Shown: positions 1 through 7,963 of the stretch, piece after piece
Numbering within the stretch: the stretch's first letter is position 1
Layout of the letters: every line of letters begins with the position of its first letter
Assembly: GCA_963810485.1 (NCBI GenBank)
Contig: CAWENQ010000008.1
Coordinates: forward strand, 186,001 to 250,000
DNA from: DATKFM01 sp963810485
GTDB taxonomy: Bacteria; Pseudomonadota; Alphaproteobacteria; Dongiales; Dongiaceae
Reading direction: 5' to 3'
DNA: 64,000 bases
Translations under genes and position numbers: made by a program
Notes under the pieces: generated by a model
The model's database searches: none
The model's input: only the letters and a program-made list of their open reading frames with translations
What the model was told of the DNA's origin: nothing

Positions 1-208
1 CGGTCGGCGGCGTCATGATGGCGGCGGCGACGATGTAGGAGGTCAGCACCCAGCTGATCTGGTCCTGGGTCGCCGACAGGCTGCCCTGCATGTGCGGCAG
101 CGCGACATTGGCGATGGTGGTGTCCAGCGCCTGCATGATCGTCGCCAGCATGATGGAGACGACGATCATGCCGCGGTGAGCGGGCGCCGCTCCGGCGGCC
201 GCGCTCAC
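1..208 (-). CDS. emrB: DHA2-family MFS drug efflux permease (EmrB-like), N-terminal part
   Basis: This is the N-terminus of a 14-TM DHA2-type proton/drug antiporter, cut by the window edge. From a GTG at 208 it reads a short Ala-rich leader, then TM1 with the family motif around ALDTTIANVALP and the loop SATQDQISWVLTSYIVA, which is highly characteristic of EmrB/QacA proteins. An ATG at 169 is an alternative start. It lies 15 nt downstream of the EmrA-like adaptor on the same strand and in the same frame. The two would form an inner-membrane/periplasmic drug-export complex. Confidence 0.85.
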   Translation of the reverse strand, partial: MSAAAGAAPAHRGMIVVSIMLATIMQALDTTIANVALPHMQGSLSATQDQISWVLTSYIVAAAIMTPPT

Positions 209-223
209 GCGCGCGGCGGCAGG

Positions 224-1366
224 TCATTGGTCGACTCCCATCCAGGCCAGGGCGGCGCCGATCGGGCTGGGCAATTCGCGGTGATGGCCGGTGTCGATCT
301 CGATGACCGCGCTCATGCCCGCGCGCAGCGGCGGCTGGCCGGGCCGGTCGGCGATCTCCAGCCGCACGGGAATGCGCTGCACCACCTTGACCCAGTTGCC
401 GCTGGAATTCTGCGGCGGCAGCAGGGCGAACTCGGCGCCTGTCGCGGCGCTGATGCTGCCGACCGTCGTGGTCCAGGTCGTGCCGGGATAGGTGTCGATC
501 TCCACCGACGCCGTCTGCCCCGGCCGCACATGGGTCAGGTCGGTTTCCTTGAAGTTCGCCTCGACCCACAGATGGTCGGTCTCCACCAGGCTGAAGATCG
601 GCGTGCCGGTCTTGATGTAGTCGCCGGGCCGCAAGGTCAGGTTGGCGATGATGCCGTTGGCGGGCGCGTGGATCTCCGTGCGCTGCAAATCCAGCGCCGC
701 CTGGTCCCGCGCCGCCTGGGCCGCGAGATAGCGCGCATGCTGTTCCGGCGGCGCATCGGCCTGGCCGCCCAGCTCGGCCAGGATGGCCGCCAGCTCCTGC
801 TGCAGCGACGGCAGTTCCTGCCGCGACGTGGTCAGGTTGTGGCGCGCTTCGTCGAGCTGGGTCTGCGCGGCGATCTGGCTCTTCGCCATCTTCTCGTAGA
901 TGCCGAGCTCCTGCTGGTAGAAGGCGATGTTCTCCTGCGCCATCACGATCTCGGACTGCTTCTGGCGATAGCTGGCTTCCTTGGCCAGGATGCCGTCGCG
1001 GGTGGTCCTGAGCTGCGCCTCGGCCTGGGCCAGCGCCAGGCGGAAGGGCTGCGGGTCGACCTGGAATAGGAGCTGTCCGGCGGTGACATGGTCATTGTCG
1101 GCGACGGCCACGGCTTCCACCTTGCCGGAGATCTCGGCGCTGATGGCGGCGATGTCGGCCTTCACATAGGCGTTGTCGGTCGACACAAAGCGCGCGCCCG
1201 TGATGTAGAAATAGGCGCCGCCGATCAGCAGCACGAGCGGCCCGAGGATCAGCAGCAGCGGCCGCAGCCGGCGTATCAGGGGACGGCGCGGCGCCGGGCT
1301 CACCGCCGGCGCGGTTTCGGAAACGGCCGGGGCGGCCATGTCCGTCTTCTGCGATATCGCGTTCAT
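224..1366 (-). CDS. emrA: HlyD/EmrA-family efflux periplasmic adaptor
   Basis: This is a 380-residue membrane fusion protein linking an inner-membrane MFS pump to an outer-membrane channel. A basic/Pro-rich cytoplasmic N-terminus is followed by one TM helix at about residues 35-56. Next come the first biotinyl-lipoyl half, a long coiled coil rich in Gln/Ala/Glu (about 110-220), the second lipoyl half (AGQLLFQVDP / HAPANGIIANL) and the beta-barrel domain (VEANFKETDL, PGQTASVEID). All are typical of EmrA. It is preceded by a MarR regulator and followed by emrB, the usual EmrRAB layout, so efflux of amphipathic compounds is likely. The specific substrate is unknown. Confidence 0.9.
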   Translation of the reverse strand: MNAISQKTDMAAPAVSETAPAVSPAPRRPLIRRLRPLLLILGPLVLLIGGAYFYITGARFVSTDNAYVKADIAAISAEISGKVEAVAVADNDHVTAGQLLFQVDPQPFRLALAQAEAQLRTTRDGILAKEASYRQKQSEIVMAQENIAFYQQELGIYEKMAKSQIAAQTQLDEARHNLTTSRQELPSLQQELAAILAELGGQADAPPEQHARYLAAQAARDQAALDLQRTEIHAPANGIIANLTLRPGDYIKTGTPIFSLVETDHLWVEANFKETDLTHVRPGQTASVEIDTYPGTTWTTTVGSISAATGAEFALLPPQNSSGNWVKVVQRIPVRLEIADRPGQPPLRAGMSAVIEIDTGHHRELPSPIGAALAWMGVDQ

Positions 1367-1384
1367 GATTGCACCTGAGTGCCG

Positions 1385-1900
1385 CTAGCGGGCGGCCCGG
1401 CGCGGGCGGCGCATCCGCCCCCGCGCAGATTCATCGGTCTCGTCTATGCCGGTCTGGCTGGCGGTTTCCCGCTCCGACAGGTTGCCTTTGACCTTGAGTA
1501 AAGTCTCGATCAGCGCCTCATGTTCCGCAGCCGGAATGCCGGCCAGCGCCTCGGCGCGGGTTTCAGCACCCAGCACCTGCATCTTCTCCAGGATCTTCCG
1601 CCCGGTGGCGGTGATGAACAGCAGCCGCACGCGGCGATCGGCCGCATCCAGGCGCCGTTCGATCCAGCCGGCGGCCTCCAGCTTGTCGAGCTGATGCACC
1701 AGGGTGATTGGCTCGATCTCCAGGATGTCGGCCAGCGCCGCCTGGTTGATGCCCTCGTTGCGCGACAGATGGGCCAGGACGGACCATTGCGCGCGGGTCA
1801 GGCCGATGGTCCGCGCGCGCCGGTCGAACCGCTTGCGCAGCAGGCGCGAAACGTCGTGCAGGAGAAAACCCAGGCTGCGTTCGGGATTGCGGCCGCTCAT
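1385..1900 (-). CDS. MarR-family transcriptional regulator of the efflux operon
   Basis: This 171-residue MarR-type winged-helix protein has the helix-turn-helix around LTRAQWSVLAHLSRNEGINQ, the wing DxxDRR (LDAADRRVRLLFIT) and the LDKLEAAGWIERR recognition region. It is the first gene of the minus-strand MarR-emrA-emrB run, 18 nt before emrA, so it probably represses its own operon and is released by the exported compounds. Two copies of a CTTATGATAA element lie 20-45 nt upstream of the start codon and are candidate binding sites. The Arg-rich C-terminal tail is not part of the family core. Confidence 0.9.
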   Translation of the reverse strand: MSGRNPERSLGFLLHDVSRLLRKRFDRRARTIGLTRAQWSVLAHLSRNEGINQAALADILEIEPITLVHQLDKLEAAGWIERRLDAADRRVRLLFITATGRKILEKMQVLGAETRAEALAGIPAAEHEALIETLLKVKGNLSERETASQTGIDETDESARGRMRRPRRAAR

Positions 1901-1919
1901 GGCAAAATCATATATGTTG

Positions 1920-1945
1920 CTTATGATAAGGTAACTTATGATAAC
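1920..1945. promoter_or_regulatory. Candidate MarR operator, two direct copies
   Basis: An odd-centred perfect palindrome, CTTATGATAAG (1920-1930), is followed by a second copy, CTTATGATAAC (1935-1945). The copies are 15 bp apart and immediately upstream of the marR start at 1900. Position and symmetry fit autorepression by the adjacent MarR protein. This is inference from sequence only. Confidence 0.45.
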
Positions 1946-2121
1946 TGGGCGGCGGAATCAAGGCGCTGCGCAAGATTGTCGCAGGGAGCGAAGGCCCATT
2001 CTTGCACGCGGCGGCACGGGCTAACTCTGGTGAATTGAGGGATTTTTCTTGGAGGATGGTCGGGCGGCCTGCACCTGCCGAGCTTTACCGCACCTTGCGC
2101 ACCTGATTATATGCGCGCCCT

Positions 2122-3069
2122 CTGGCCCCCCGGGAGACCCCCATCACCGCTTCAGCAGCCCATCGGACAGCAGGCGATCATGTCGCGCGCGGGATCGCGT
2201 TCGCGCTGATCGCGTTCTCGATTTTCTCCTGCGCCGATGCGGGGGTCAAATGGCTGACCGAGCGCTACTCGGTGTTCCAGATCATCTTCGTCTCCAATCT
2301 GTTCACGCTGATCCCCGTGGCGCTGCTGATCCGGCATGAAGGCGGCCTGCACAAGCTGAAGCCGCGCCATCCCTGGCTGGTGGGGTTGCGCTCGATCCTG
2401 CTGGCGATCGACATGGTGCTGGTGTTCTACGCCTTCGTCGAATTGCCGCTGGCCGATGCCTATGCGCTGATCTTCGCCGTGCCGATGGTGGTGACCGCGC
2501 TGTCGGTGCCGATCCTCGGCGAGAAGGTCGGGTGGCGCCGCTGGAGCGCCGTCGTCGTCGGCTTCATTGGCGTGCTGATCGTACTGCGGCCGGGCATCGC
2601 CGAGCTCAAGGCGGGGCACATCGCCGCGATCTCCTCGGCGCTGTTCTTCGGACTGTCGCTGATCCTGGTGCGGCGCATGGGCAAGGACGAGTCCACCGGC
2701 GGGCTGATTTTCTGGATGGTGGTGGCGCTGCTGGCGGTGAGCGCGCCGGTCATGCCCGAGGTCTACGTGCCGATGTCCTGGCCCGACCTGGGGCTGATGG
2801 CGGTGCTGGGCCTGCTCAGCGGCGCCGGCCATCTCATGCTGATCCGCGCCTTCCGCCTCGCGCCTTCAGCGATCGTCGCGCCGTTCCACTATTCGCAGAT
2901 GATCTGGGCGGTGTTCTTCGGCCTGTTCCTGTTCGGCGACATTCCCGATGCCTGGGTGATTTCCGGCTCCGCCGTCATCATCGGCAGCGGCCTCTACATC
3001 CTCTGGCGCGAGACGGTGCGGGGGCGAGGAGCGCATGAGTTGCCGGATGTCCCGATTTCGCCGCTCTAG
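2122..3069 (+). CDS. EamA/DMT-superfamily permease with unclear start
   Basis: This is a ten-TM drug/metabolite transporter (RhaT/EamA family) with two EamA repeats. The first covers roughly GIAFALIAFSIFSCADAGVKW to the ILGEKVGWRRW loop; the second ends in SAVIIGSGLYILWRE. TM1 lies upstream of the first GTG (2272), so the real start must be earlier. The frame is open from 2107 and contains no ATG, GTG or TTG before TM1. The candidates are CTG at 2122 or the ATC at 2143, which is preceded by a GGGAGA at 2132. The coordinates given use the CTG. Substrate unknown. Transcribed away from the MarR operon. Confidence 0.75.
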   Translation: MAPRETPITASAAHRTAGDHVARGIAFALIAFSIFSCADAGVKWLTERYSVFQIIFVSNLFTLIPVALLIRHEGGLHKLKPRHPWLVGLRSILLAIDMVLVFYAFVELPLADAYALIFAVPMVVTALSVPILGEKVGWRRWSAVVVGFIGVLIVLRPGIAELKAGHIAAISSALFFGLSLILVRRMGKDESTGGLIFWMVVALLAVSAPVMPEVYVPMSWPDLGLMAVLGLLSGAGHLMLIRAFRLAPSAIVAPFHYSQMIWAVFFGLFLFGDIPDAWVISGSAVIIGSGLYILWRETVRGRGAHELPDVPISPL

Positions 3070-3079
3070 TCAGAAAACC

Positions 3080-3340
3080 TCAGAACACCTGGAAGAAAAT
3101 GATCGCACAGCCCATTGTCATTGCGACAACCCCGCCAATTCGAATCTTCGCCGCGTTTGTTTTACCGACCATGTGACTCAGCATCCATTGCGGATACAAG
3201 CTTTTTGCATAGCCCTGTTCCGCAGACTCCACGTATCTGCGCTGCAGCCTGGATGTCCGGAATAGCGCATACCAACCAAAGATCAACAGGAATACAGCAA
3301 CTGCCAGATCTACAACGATCCAGGCCGTGTTCTCCGTCAT
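3080..3340 (-). CDS. Small two-TM membrane protein, function unknown
   Basis: An 86-residue protein starts at the ATG at 3340, chosen because a strong GGGAGGG Shine-Dalgarno element (3345-3351) sits 4 nt upstream; an upstream in-frame start at 3361 lacks this. It has an N-terminal hydrophobic helix (TAWIVVDLAVAVFLLIFGWY), a polar middle with SRLQRRYVESAEQ and a C-terminal helix (GGVVAMTMGCAIIFFQVF). I do not recognise the family. It sits between the DMT permease (convergent) and rsmD, 30 nt downstream of rsmD. Confidence 0.6.
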   Translation of the reverse strand: MTENTAWIVVDLAVAVFLLIFGWYALFRTSRLQRRYVESAEQGYAKSLYPQWMLSHMVGKTNAAKIRIGGVVAMTMGCAIIFFQVF

Positions 3341-3370
3341 CGAACCCTCCCAGGAAACCAAAACACTAGA

Positions 3371-3961
3371 TCACTGCGTCGGAGCCGTCGTGAGTGTATG
3401 GTATCTCAAAACCAAGCACCGCGCTTTTCCGTAGCGGCGGTCGTCAATCAAAGCGAATTCGGACGGCAGGCTAATACCGTCACTAATGGCAAGCTCGCCG
3501 ATGCAGATGGCATTATTCGCGATCCACCCGCCTGCCGCGAGCGCAGCGAGGGCCGGTGCTAAGAGTTCACGGCCATAGGGCGGGTCCAGAAATACGATCG
3601 AGCAAGGCGCGCCGGGGCGGGGCGGTGGCTTGGTTGCGTCACCGGGAATGACAGTCGCGTTGGCTGTCTCACCCAGGGCCTTCGCATTGGCGCGGATTGC
3701 AGCGCAGGCCTTGGCGTCACTCTCGATGAACAGCGCATGACCGGCGCCGCGGGACAGCGCCTCCAGCCCGAGCGCGCCGCTGCCGGCGAAAGCGTCGAGG
3801 ATCCGCGCGCCGGGCAGGGGCGAGGTGCCGTCGGCGGAGAGATGGCCGTGGATCAGGATATTGAACAGCGCCTCCCGCGCACGGTCGGAAGTTGGCCGCA
3901 CGGCCTGTCCCGGCGGCGCCTCGATCCGCCGCCCGCGATGCTTACCGCCGACGATGCGCAT
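3371..3961 (-). CDS. rsmD: 16S rRNA (guanine966-N2)-methyltransferase RsmD
   Basis: This is a 196-residue class I SAM-dependent methyltransferase. It begins with the RsmD hallmark MRIVGGKHRGR and the R-P-T-S-D-R-A-R-E-A-L-F-N block. SAM motif I is LDAFAGSGALG (about 55-65) and the catalytic/target-flipping motif is DPPYG (126-130). It methylates G966 of 16S rRNA in the 30S subunit. In many alphaproteobacteria rsmD directly follows an rluB-type pseudouridine synthase. Here the pair is separated by two ureohydrolase genes. Length and start are typical. Confidence 0.95.
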   Translation of the reverse strand: MRIVGGKHRGRRIEAPPGQAVRPTSDRAREALFNILIHGHLSADGTSPLPGARILDAFAGSGALGLEALSRGAGHALFIESDAKACAAIRANAKALGETANATVIPGDATKPPPRPGAPCSIVFLDPPYGRELLAPALAALAAGGWIANNAICIGELAISDGISLPSEFALIDDRRYGKARCLVLRYHTLTTAPTQ

Positions 3962-3970
3962 GGGATGCCT

Positions 3971-4069
3971 CTCACCCTAACCCTCTCCCCACTTCGTGGG
4001 GCGAGGGGACAGATATTGCATGCAAGACTTGTCCCCTCGCCCTGCTTGCAGGGAGAGGGTTTGGGTGAG
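3971..4069. repeat. Composite intergenic palindrome, CTCACCC / CCCTCTCCC type
   Basis: The outer arms at 3971-3989 and 4051-4069 are inverted repeats with 18 of 19 bases matching. The inner arms at 3999-4010 (GGGCGAGGGGAC) and 4031-4042 are perfect 12-bp complements, so the whole unit can fold into one long hairpin. Related CTCTCCCC-containing palindromes occur near 9.5 kb and 49.3-49.6 kb. It lies between the ureohydrolase pair and rsmD. Confidence 0.8.
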
Positions 4070-4084
4070 GGTCTACGTGCGAAC

Positions 4085-5062
4085 TCACCCTAGATGCCCC
4101 GCCTTGGCCGCGGCGCCGATGGCGTTCATGAACAGGCGGCCGGCGGCGATGGTGGTGAGGTCGTTGAGATCGTATTTCGGCGCGATCTCCACGATATCCA
4201 TGCCCACCAGCCGGCCCTTCTTCACCAAGCCATGAATCAGCGTACGCATATGGTGATAGAGCAGCCCGCCCGGCGACGGCGCCATGACCGCCGGCATCAC
4301 GCCGGGATCGACGCCGTCGGCATCGACGGAGAGATAGTATTTGCGGCCGTCGGGGATGCGCTTCAGCACGGACTCGATGCCTTGCTCCAGCACATCAAAG
4401 GATGTGAAGACCTGGGACCCGTAGGCCTTGGCGTCCTTGATATCAGACGGCCGCGCGCTGCCCTGGCCGCGCAGGCCGATCTGGATCATGCCCTCGATCC
4501 ACTTCATCTCCGACGCCCGGCGGAAGGGATTGGAATAACCTTCCTTCACGCCCTCGACTTCGTCGCGCCAGTCCAGATGGGCATCCACATGCACCAGCGT
4601 GATCGGCCCCACGGTCTCCAGCGCGCGGAAGATGGGGATCGGCACGCCATGATCGCCGCCGATGGAGAGCAGCATCTTCACCTGCGGCAGGATCTTGCGG
4701 GCGGCCGCCTCGGCGTTGCGATAGTGGGCCTTCATGTCCCAGGGATCGGCGACCACGTCGCCGCAATCCACCGCGCGGATGTTCTTGCCCGCGAACAGCG
4801 GCCCGTCGAAATCGAAATCATGCCGGTCCAGCGCCTGGCTGAGCCGCTCGGTCGCCTGACGCACGGCCGTGGGCGCGTTCGACTGGTCGTTGGTCACCTC
4901 CGACATGCGATAGGGCGCGCCATAGGGCAGGCCGAGAATCGCCACATCCGCCTGCAGATTGTCCAGGTCGGTGGCGAGCGGAAAGTTCAGGAAGGTGTGA
5001 TAAGGCTTCCGCGGCGGCTCGGTGAGCCTTGGCGCCGTGTCCTTTGTTGTCGCGCGGTTCAT
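4085..5062 (-). CDS. Ureohydrolase (agmatinase/guanidino-acid hydrolase family), paralogue A
   Basis: This is a 325-residue Mn-dependent arginase/agmatinase-family enzyme that releases urea from a guanidino compound. The metal motifs are all present: GGDHG, DAHLDWRD and SVDADGVDPG. The substrate-binding Glu is in DIVEIAPKYD. The start at 5062 is chosen because its ATG overlaps the TGA of the upstream paralogue (ATGA) and a purine-rich GGGGGAAGAAG precedes it. An upstream in-frame start would extend 36 nt into the neighbour. It is translationally coupled to paralogue B. Substrate could be agmatine, guanidinobutyrate, guanidinopropionate or guanidine; the sequence does not decide. Confidence 0.85.
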   Translation of the reverse strand: MNRATTKDTAPRLTEPPRKPYHTFLNFPLATDLDNLQADVAILGLPYGAPYRMSEVTNDQSNAPTAVRQATERLSQALDRHDFDFDGPLFAGKNIRAVDCGDVVADPWDMKAHYRNAEAAARKILPQVKMLLSIGGDHGVPIPIFRALETVGPITLVHVDAHLDWRDEVEGVKEGYSNPFRRASEMKWIEGMIQIGLRGQGSARPSDIKDAKAYGSQVFTSFDVLEQGIESVLKRIPDGRKYYLSVDADGVDPGVMPAVMAPSPGGLLYHHMRTLIHGLVKKGRLVGMDIVEIAPKYDLNDLTTIAAGRLFMNAIGAAAKAGHLG

Positions 5063-6090
5063 TTCTTCTTCCCCCGCAGATACTCCGCGATCAGGCATAG
5101 CTGCTCGAACATGATGACCATCGCGGTCAAGGTGGTGATGTTGTTCGGGCTGTCCTTGGTCGGGATGATGCAGACGATGTCGGCGCCGATCACGTTCTTG
5201 CCCTTCAGGCCCTGCATGATCTTGATCACCTCGGACGAGGTGAAGCCGTCATAGCCGGGCTCGAGGTTCGCCGCCGCCGGCGCCACGCTGGGATCCAGGC
5301 AATCGACATCGAAGGTGATGTAGATGGGCGAGTCGCCGACCCGCTCGACGATCGTCTCGATGGTCTTCTGGATGCCGATCTCCCGGTACTCGTCGATGGA
5401 GATGACGCGATAGCCCATGCGGTCGCTGGACTTGCGCCAGTCCAGAGTCACCACATTGCCGCGGATGCCCACCTGCACGCTCTTCGACGCATCCACATGG
5501 CCCTCGGCCACCAGATAGGCGGCCCAATGGGCGGCGGAGCGCACGCTGCCGAGCCAATGGGGAATGTGGTCATAGGCGTCGGTGTGGGCGTCGAAATGCA
5601 CCAGCGCCACTTTCTTGCCGCCGGTGAGCTTGGCATTGGGCCCGGAGATCGCCTTCAGGATCGGGCCGGTGATGGAATGATCGCCGCCGATGGAGACCGG
5701 CCGCACGCCGGCCTCGTCCAGGCGCTTATAATAGGCCTCGATATGCTGCACGCTGATGTCGTTGACCATCGCCTCCGGCAGGGGCACGTCGCCGAGATCG
5801 TTGATCCGGCATTCCTTCCAGGGATTGAGATTGAACAGGGCGTGGCAGCGCCGGTACCAGCCGGACATGTGCCTGAGGAAGCGCGGCGCCAGATGCTGGT
5901 CGCGCTCGGTGGAGCCGTTGCCGGAGCTGTGGGGCACGCCGACGAGGCCGATATCCGCCGCCGTCAGGTCTTCGTTCCAGGGCGCGCGGAAGAAAGTGGG
6001 GATGCCGAACCAATACCAGCGGCTGGTCTCCACCTTCATCCGCTGATAGGTGGCCTCATCCCATGCCGCGACGGGCGCGATGTCGTTCAT
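5059..6090 (-). CDS. Ureohydrolase-family protein, paralogue B, lacking the guanidinium Glu
   Basis: A 343-residue arginase-fold protein. The metal-binding motifs GGDHSI, DAHTDAYD and TFDVDCLDPSVAP are conserved. In the usual D-[IV]-V-E-x-x-P segment it reads DIVCIIP, so the Glu that binds the guanidinium group in arginase/agmatinase is a Cys. The start at 6090 has a GGGAGAG ribosome site just upstream; the longer reading frame to 6297 runs through the intergenic repeat and is rejected. It is coupled to paralogue A, so the two may form a mixed enzyme, or B may act on a different amidine/amide. Confidence 0.8.
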   Translation of the reverse strand: MNDIAPVAAWDEATYQRMKVETSRWYWFGIPTFFRAPWNEDLTAADIGLVGVPHSSGNGSTERDQHLAPRFLRHMSGWYRRCHALFNLNPWKECRINDLGDVPLPEAMVNDISVQHIEAYYKRLDEAGVRPVSIGGDHSITGPILKAISGPNAKLTGGKKVALVHFDAHTDAYDHIPHWLGSVRSAAHWAAYLVAEGHVDASKSVQVGIRGNVVTLDWRKSSDRMGYRVISIDEYREIGIQKTIETIVERVGDSPIYITFDVDCLDPSVAPAAANLEPGYDGFTSSEVIKIMQGLKGKNVIGADIVCIIPTKDSPNNITTLTAMVIMFEQLCLIAEYLRGKKK

Positions 6091-6166
6091 GTCTGCTCTC
6101 CCGGAGTTTGTTCTTGTTGTGCCCCGGAGATTATCAACGGCGTGCTGTGGCGGCAAAGTAAGTTGG

Positions 6167-6445
6167 ACCACAGAGGCACAGAGGCACAGAGAAGAAAGAT
6201 TCAAACCACAGATGAACACAGATATGGCAGCGGCTCTTTCGATGCCTCGGTTCGTCCTCACAGATCGTTGTATTGCGCTCCGTCGCGACAATCGCACTTG
6301 CGATTGCGCTGGGCGCGCAGCAATCCGCGACTAGCGGTCCGACTCTGCTGTTGAAAGCACAGCCTCGCTACATCTGTGTGTATCTGTGTTCATCTGTGGT
6401 TACTGCCTTCTCCTTTTCTCCTCTGTGCCTCTGTGCCTCTGTGGT
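6167..6445. repeat. Nested perfect inverted repeat, CACAGAGG / CACAGATG type
   Basis: Two nested arm pairs are both perfect. Outer arms are 25 bp at 6167-6191 and 6421-6445, built from tandem GAGGCACA units. Inner arms are 20 bp at 6204-6223 and 6382-6401, built on ACCACAGATGAACACAGAT. The 158-bp centre has no convincing gene. The right arm runs into the 3' end of the neighbouring rluB-like gene and supplies its last residues. The structure accounts for the whole gap between the ureohydrolases and rluB-like gene. Confidence 0.9.
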
Positions 6446-7216
6446 GAACCTTTCTTGTTTCCCGCCCCCAACAACTTCTCGATCGATCCCTTCGGAACTT
6501 CCGCCACCGCCCCCGCCTCAAGCCCTTCCAGCTCGAACGGCCCGAAGGACACCCGGATCAGCCGGCTCACCGGCCAGCCCAGATGCTCGCAGATGCGGCG
6601 GATCTCTCGGTTTTTGCCCTCGGTCAGGGCAAAGCTGAGCCAGGCATTGCTGCCCTGTTGCCGGTCCAGCGTGGCCTGCACCGGGCCATAGTTCATCTCG
6701 TCGATGGTGATGCCTTTGGCCAGGTCGCGTAGCGCCTGCGGATCCATCAGCACCGCGCACGCGGACCCGGTACTGCCGCACCCAGCCGCCCGAGGGCAGC
6801 TCCAGCTTCCGCGCCAGTTCGCCGTCATTGGTCAGCAGCAGCAGGCCCTCGGAGTTCAGGTCCAGCCGCCCGACGGAGATCACCCGCGGCATGTCCTTGG
6901 GCAGGGCGTCGAACACCGTCGGCCGCCCTTGCGGATCGCGCGCCGTCGTCACCTGGCCCCGCGGCTTGTAGTAGCGCCAGAGGCGCGCCGGCTGCTTCAG
7001 CGGGATCGCCTTGCCGTCGACAGCCACGGCCATGCCCGGACTCACGTTGATCGCCGGCGAGGTCAGCACCACGCCGTCGATGCTGACGCGGCCGGCAGCG
7101 ATCCAGCGCTCGGCATCGCGGCGCGAGCAGAGGCCGGCGCGCGCCAGCAGCTTGGCGATGCGCTCGCCCTTTGAGCCGGGCGCGGATTTTTCTGACTGAC
7201 TTTTTTGCGCTGTCAT
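6400..7216 (-). pseudogene. rluB: RsuA/RluB-family rRNA pseudouridine synthase, frameshifted
   Basis: The N-terminal part, from ATG 7216, has an S4 domain (IAKLLARAGLCSRRDAERWI) and the catalytic GRLDLNSEGLLLLTNDG block with its Asp, ending at WVRQYRVRV. The C-terminal part (MDPQALRDLAKGI, LTEGKNREIRRICEHLGWPVSRLIRV) lies in another frame. The switch is near 6745-6765, and removing one base (a GG doublet) restores one protein. The last residues, to the stop at 6400, come from the CACAGAGG repeat. It would isomerise uridines in 23S rRNA (RluB-like). A sequencing error is possible. Confidence 0.8.
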
Positions 7217-7363
7217 CTCGTGAGAGGCGAAGGGCCGGGTTTGCTCAAGAGTATCCGGCAGGGACGCTGGTTTCCAGCGGGCAACCGCTCTTGTGCGATC
7301 CCCGATCTGCACTACCTGAACGGCAGCCGCTTTTCGTCAGACAATTCGGAGGAAGACAAATCC

Positions 7364-7963
7364 ATGTCCAAGGTTCTCGTACTGTATTACTCCAGCTACG
7401 GCCATGTGGAAAAAATGGCGCAGGCCGCGGCTGAGGGCGCGCGAGAGGCGGGGGCCGAGGTCACGATCAAGCGGGTGCCCGAGCTGGTGCCGGAAGATGT
7501 GGCGAAAAAGTCAGGCTTCAAACTGGACCAGGCGGCGCCCATTGCCACCATCAACGAGCTGGCCGACTATGATGCCGTGATCTTCGGCATACCGACGCGC
7601 TTCGGCAACATGGCGGCGCAGATGAAGAACTTCCTGGATCAGGCCGGCGGCCTGTGGATGGGCGACAAGCTGGTGGGCAAGGTGGGGGCGGTGTTCACCT
7701 CGACGGCGACCCAGCATGGCGGCCAGGAATCCACCATTCTGTCCAGCCACGTTGTGCTGCTGCATCTGGGCTTCGTCATCGTCGGCCTGCCCTACAGCTT
7801 CAAGGACCAGATGGGCGTCAAGGAAGTCGTCGGCGGCTCGCCCTATGGCGCGTCGACGATTGCCGATAGTGACGGCTCGCGTCAGCCTTCCGCCAAGGAA
7901 CTGGCTGGCGTGCGCTTCCAGGCCAAGCATGCGGCGACGATCGCCAAGAAGCTCAGCTCATAA
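7364..7963 (+). CDS. wrbA: NAD(P)H:quinone oxidoreductase WrbA
   Basis: This 199-residue flavodoxin-fold enzyme performs two-electron reduction of quinones. It has the FMN phosphate loop YYSSYGHVEKMA at the N-terminus, the loop PTRFGNMAAQMKNFLDQAGGLW, TSTATQHGGQE and the tail HAATIAKKL typical of WrbA. The start at 7364 is supported by GGAGGA 11-16 nt upstream; the upstream extension in the same frame is non-coding and overlaps the divergent rluB-like gene. Its stop overlaps the stop of the convergent nitronate-monooxygenase-like gene by 6 nt. Confidence 0.95.
   Translation: MSKVLVLYYSSYGHVEKMAQAAAEGAREAGAEVTIKRVPELVPEDVAKKSGFKLDQAAPIATINELADYDAVIFGIPTRFGNMAAQMKNFLDQAGGLWMGDKLVGKVGAVFTSTATQHGGQESTILSSHVVLLHLGFVIVGLPYSFKDQMGVKEVVGGSPYGASTIADSDGSRQPSAKELAGVRFQAKHAATIAKKLSS

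Noticed and set aside
6248..6354. Extension of ureohydrolase B upstream to 6297
   Set aside because: The extra 69 residues read through the inverted repeat; a ribosome site and family alignment support the start at 6090.
6167..6445. CRISPR array or tandem spacer structure in the CACAGAGG region
   Set aside because: Units are inverted and contiguous, with no regularly spaced direct repeats or unique spacers of constant length, and no cas genes nearby.
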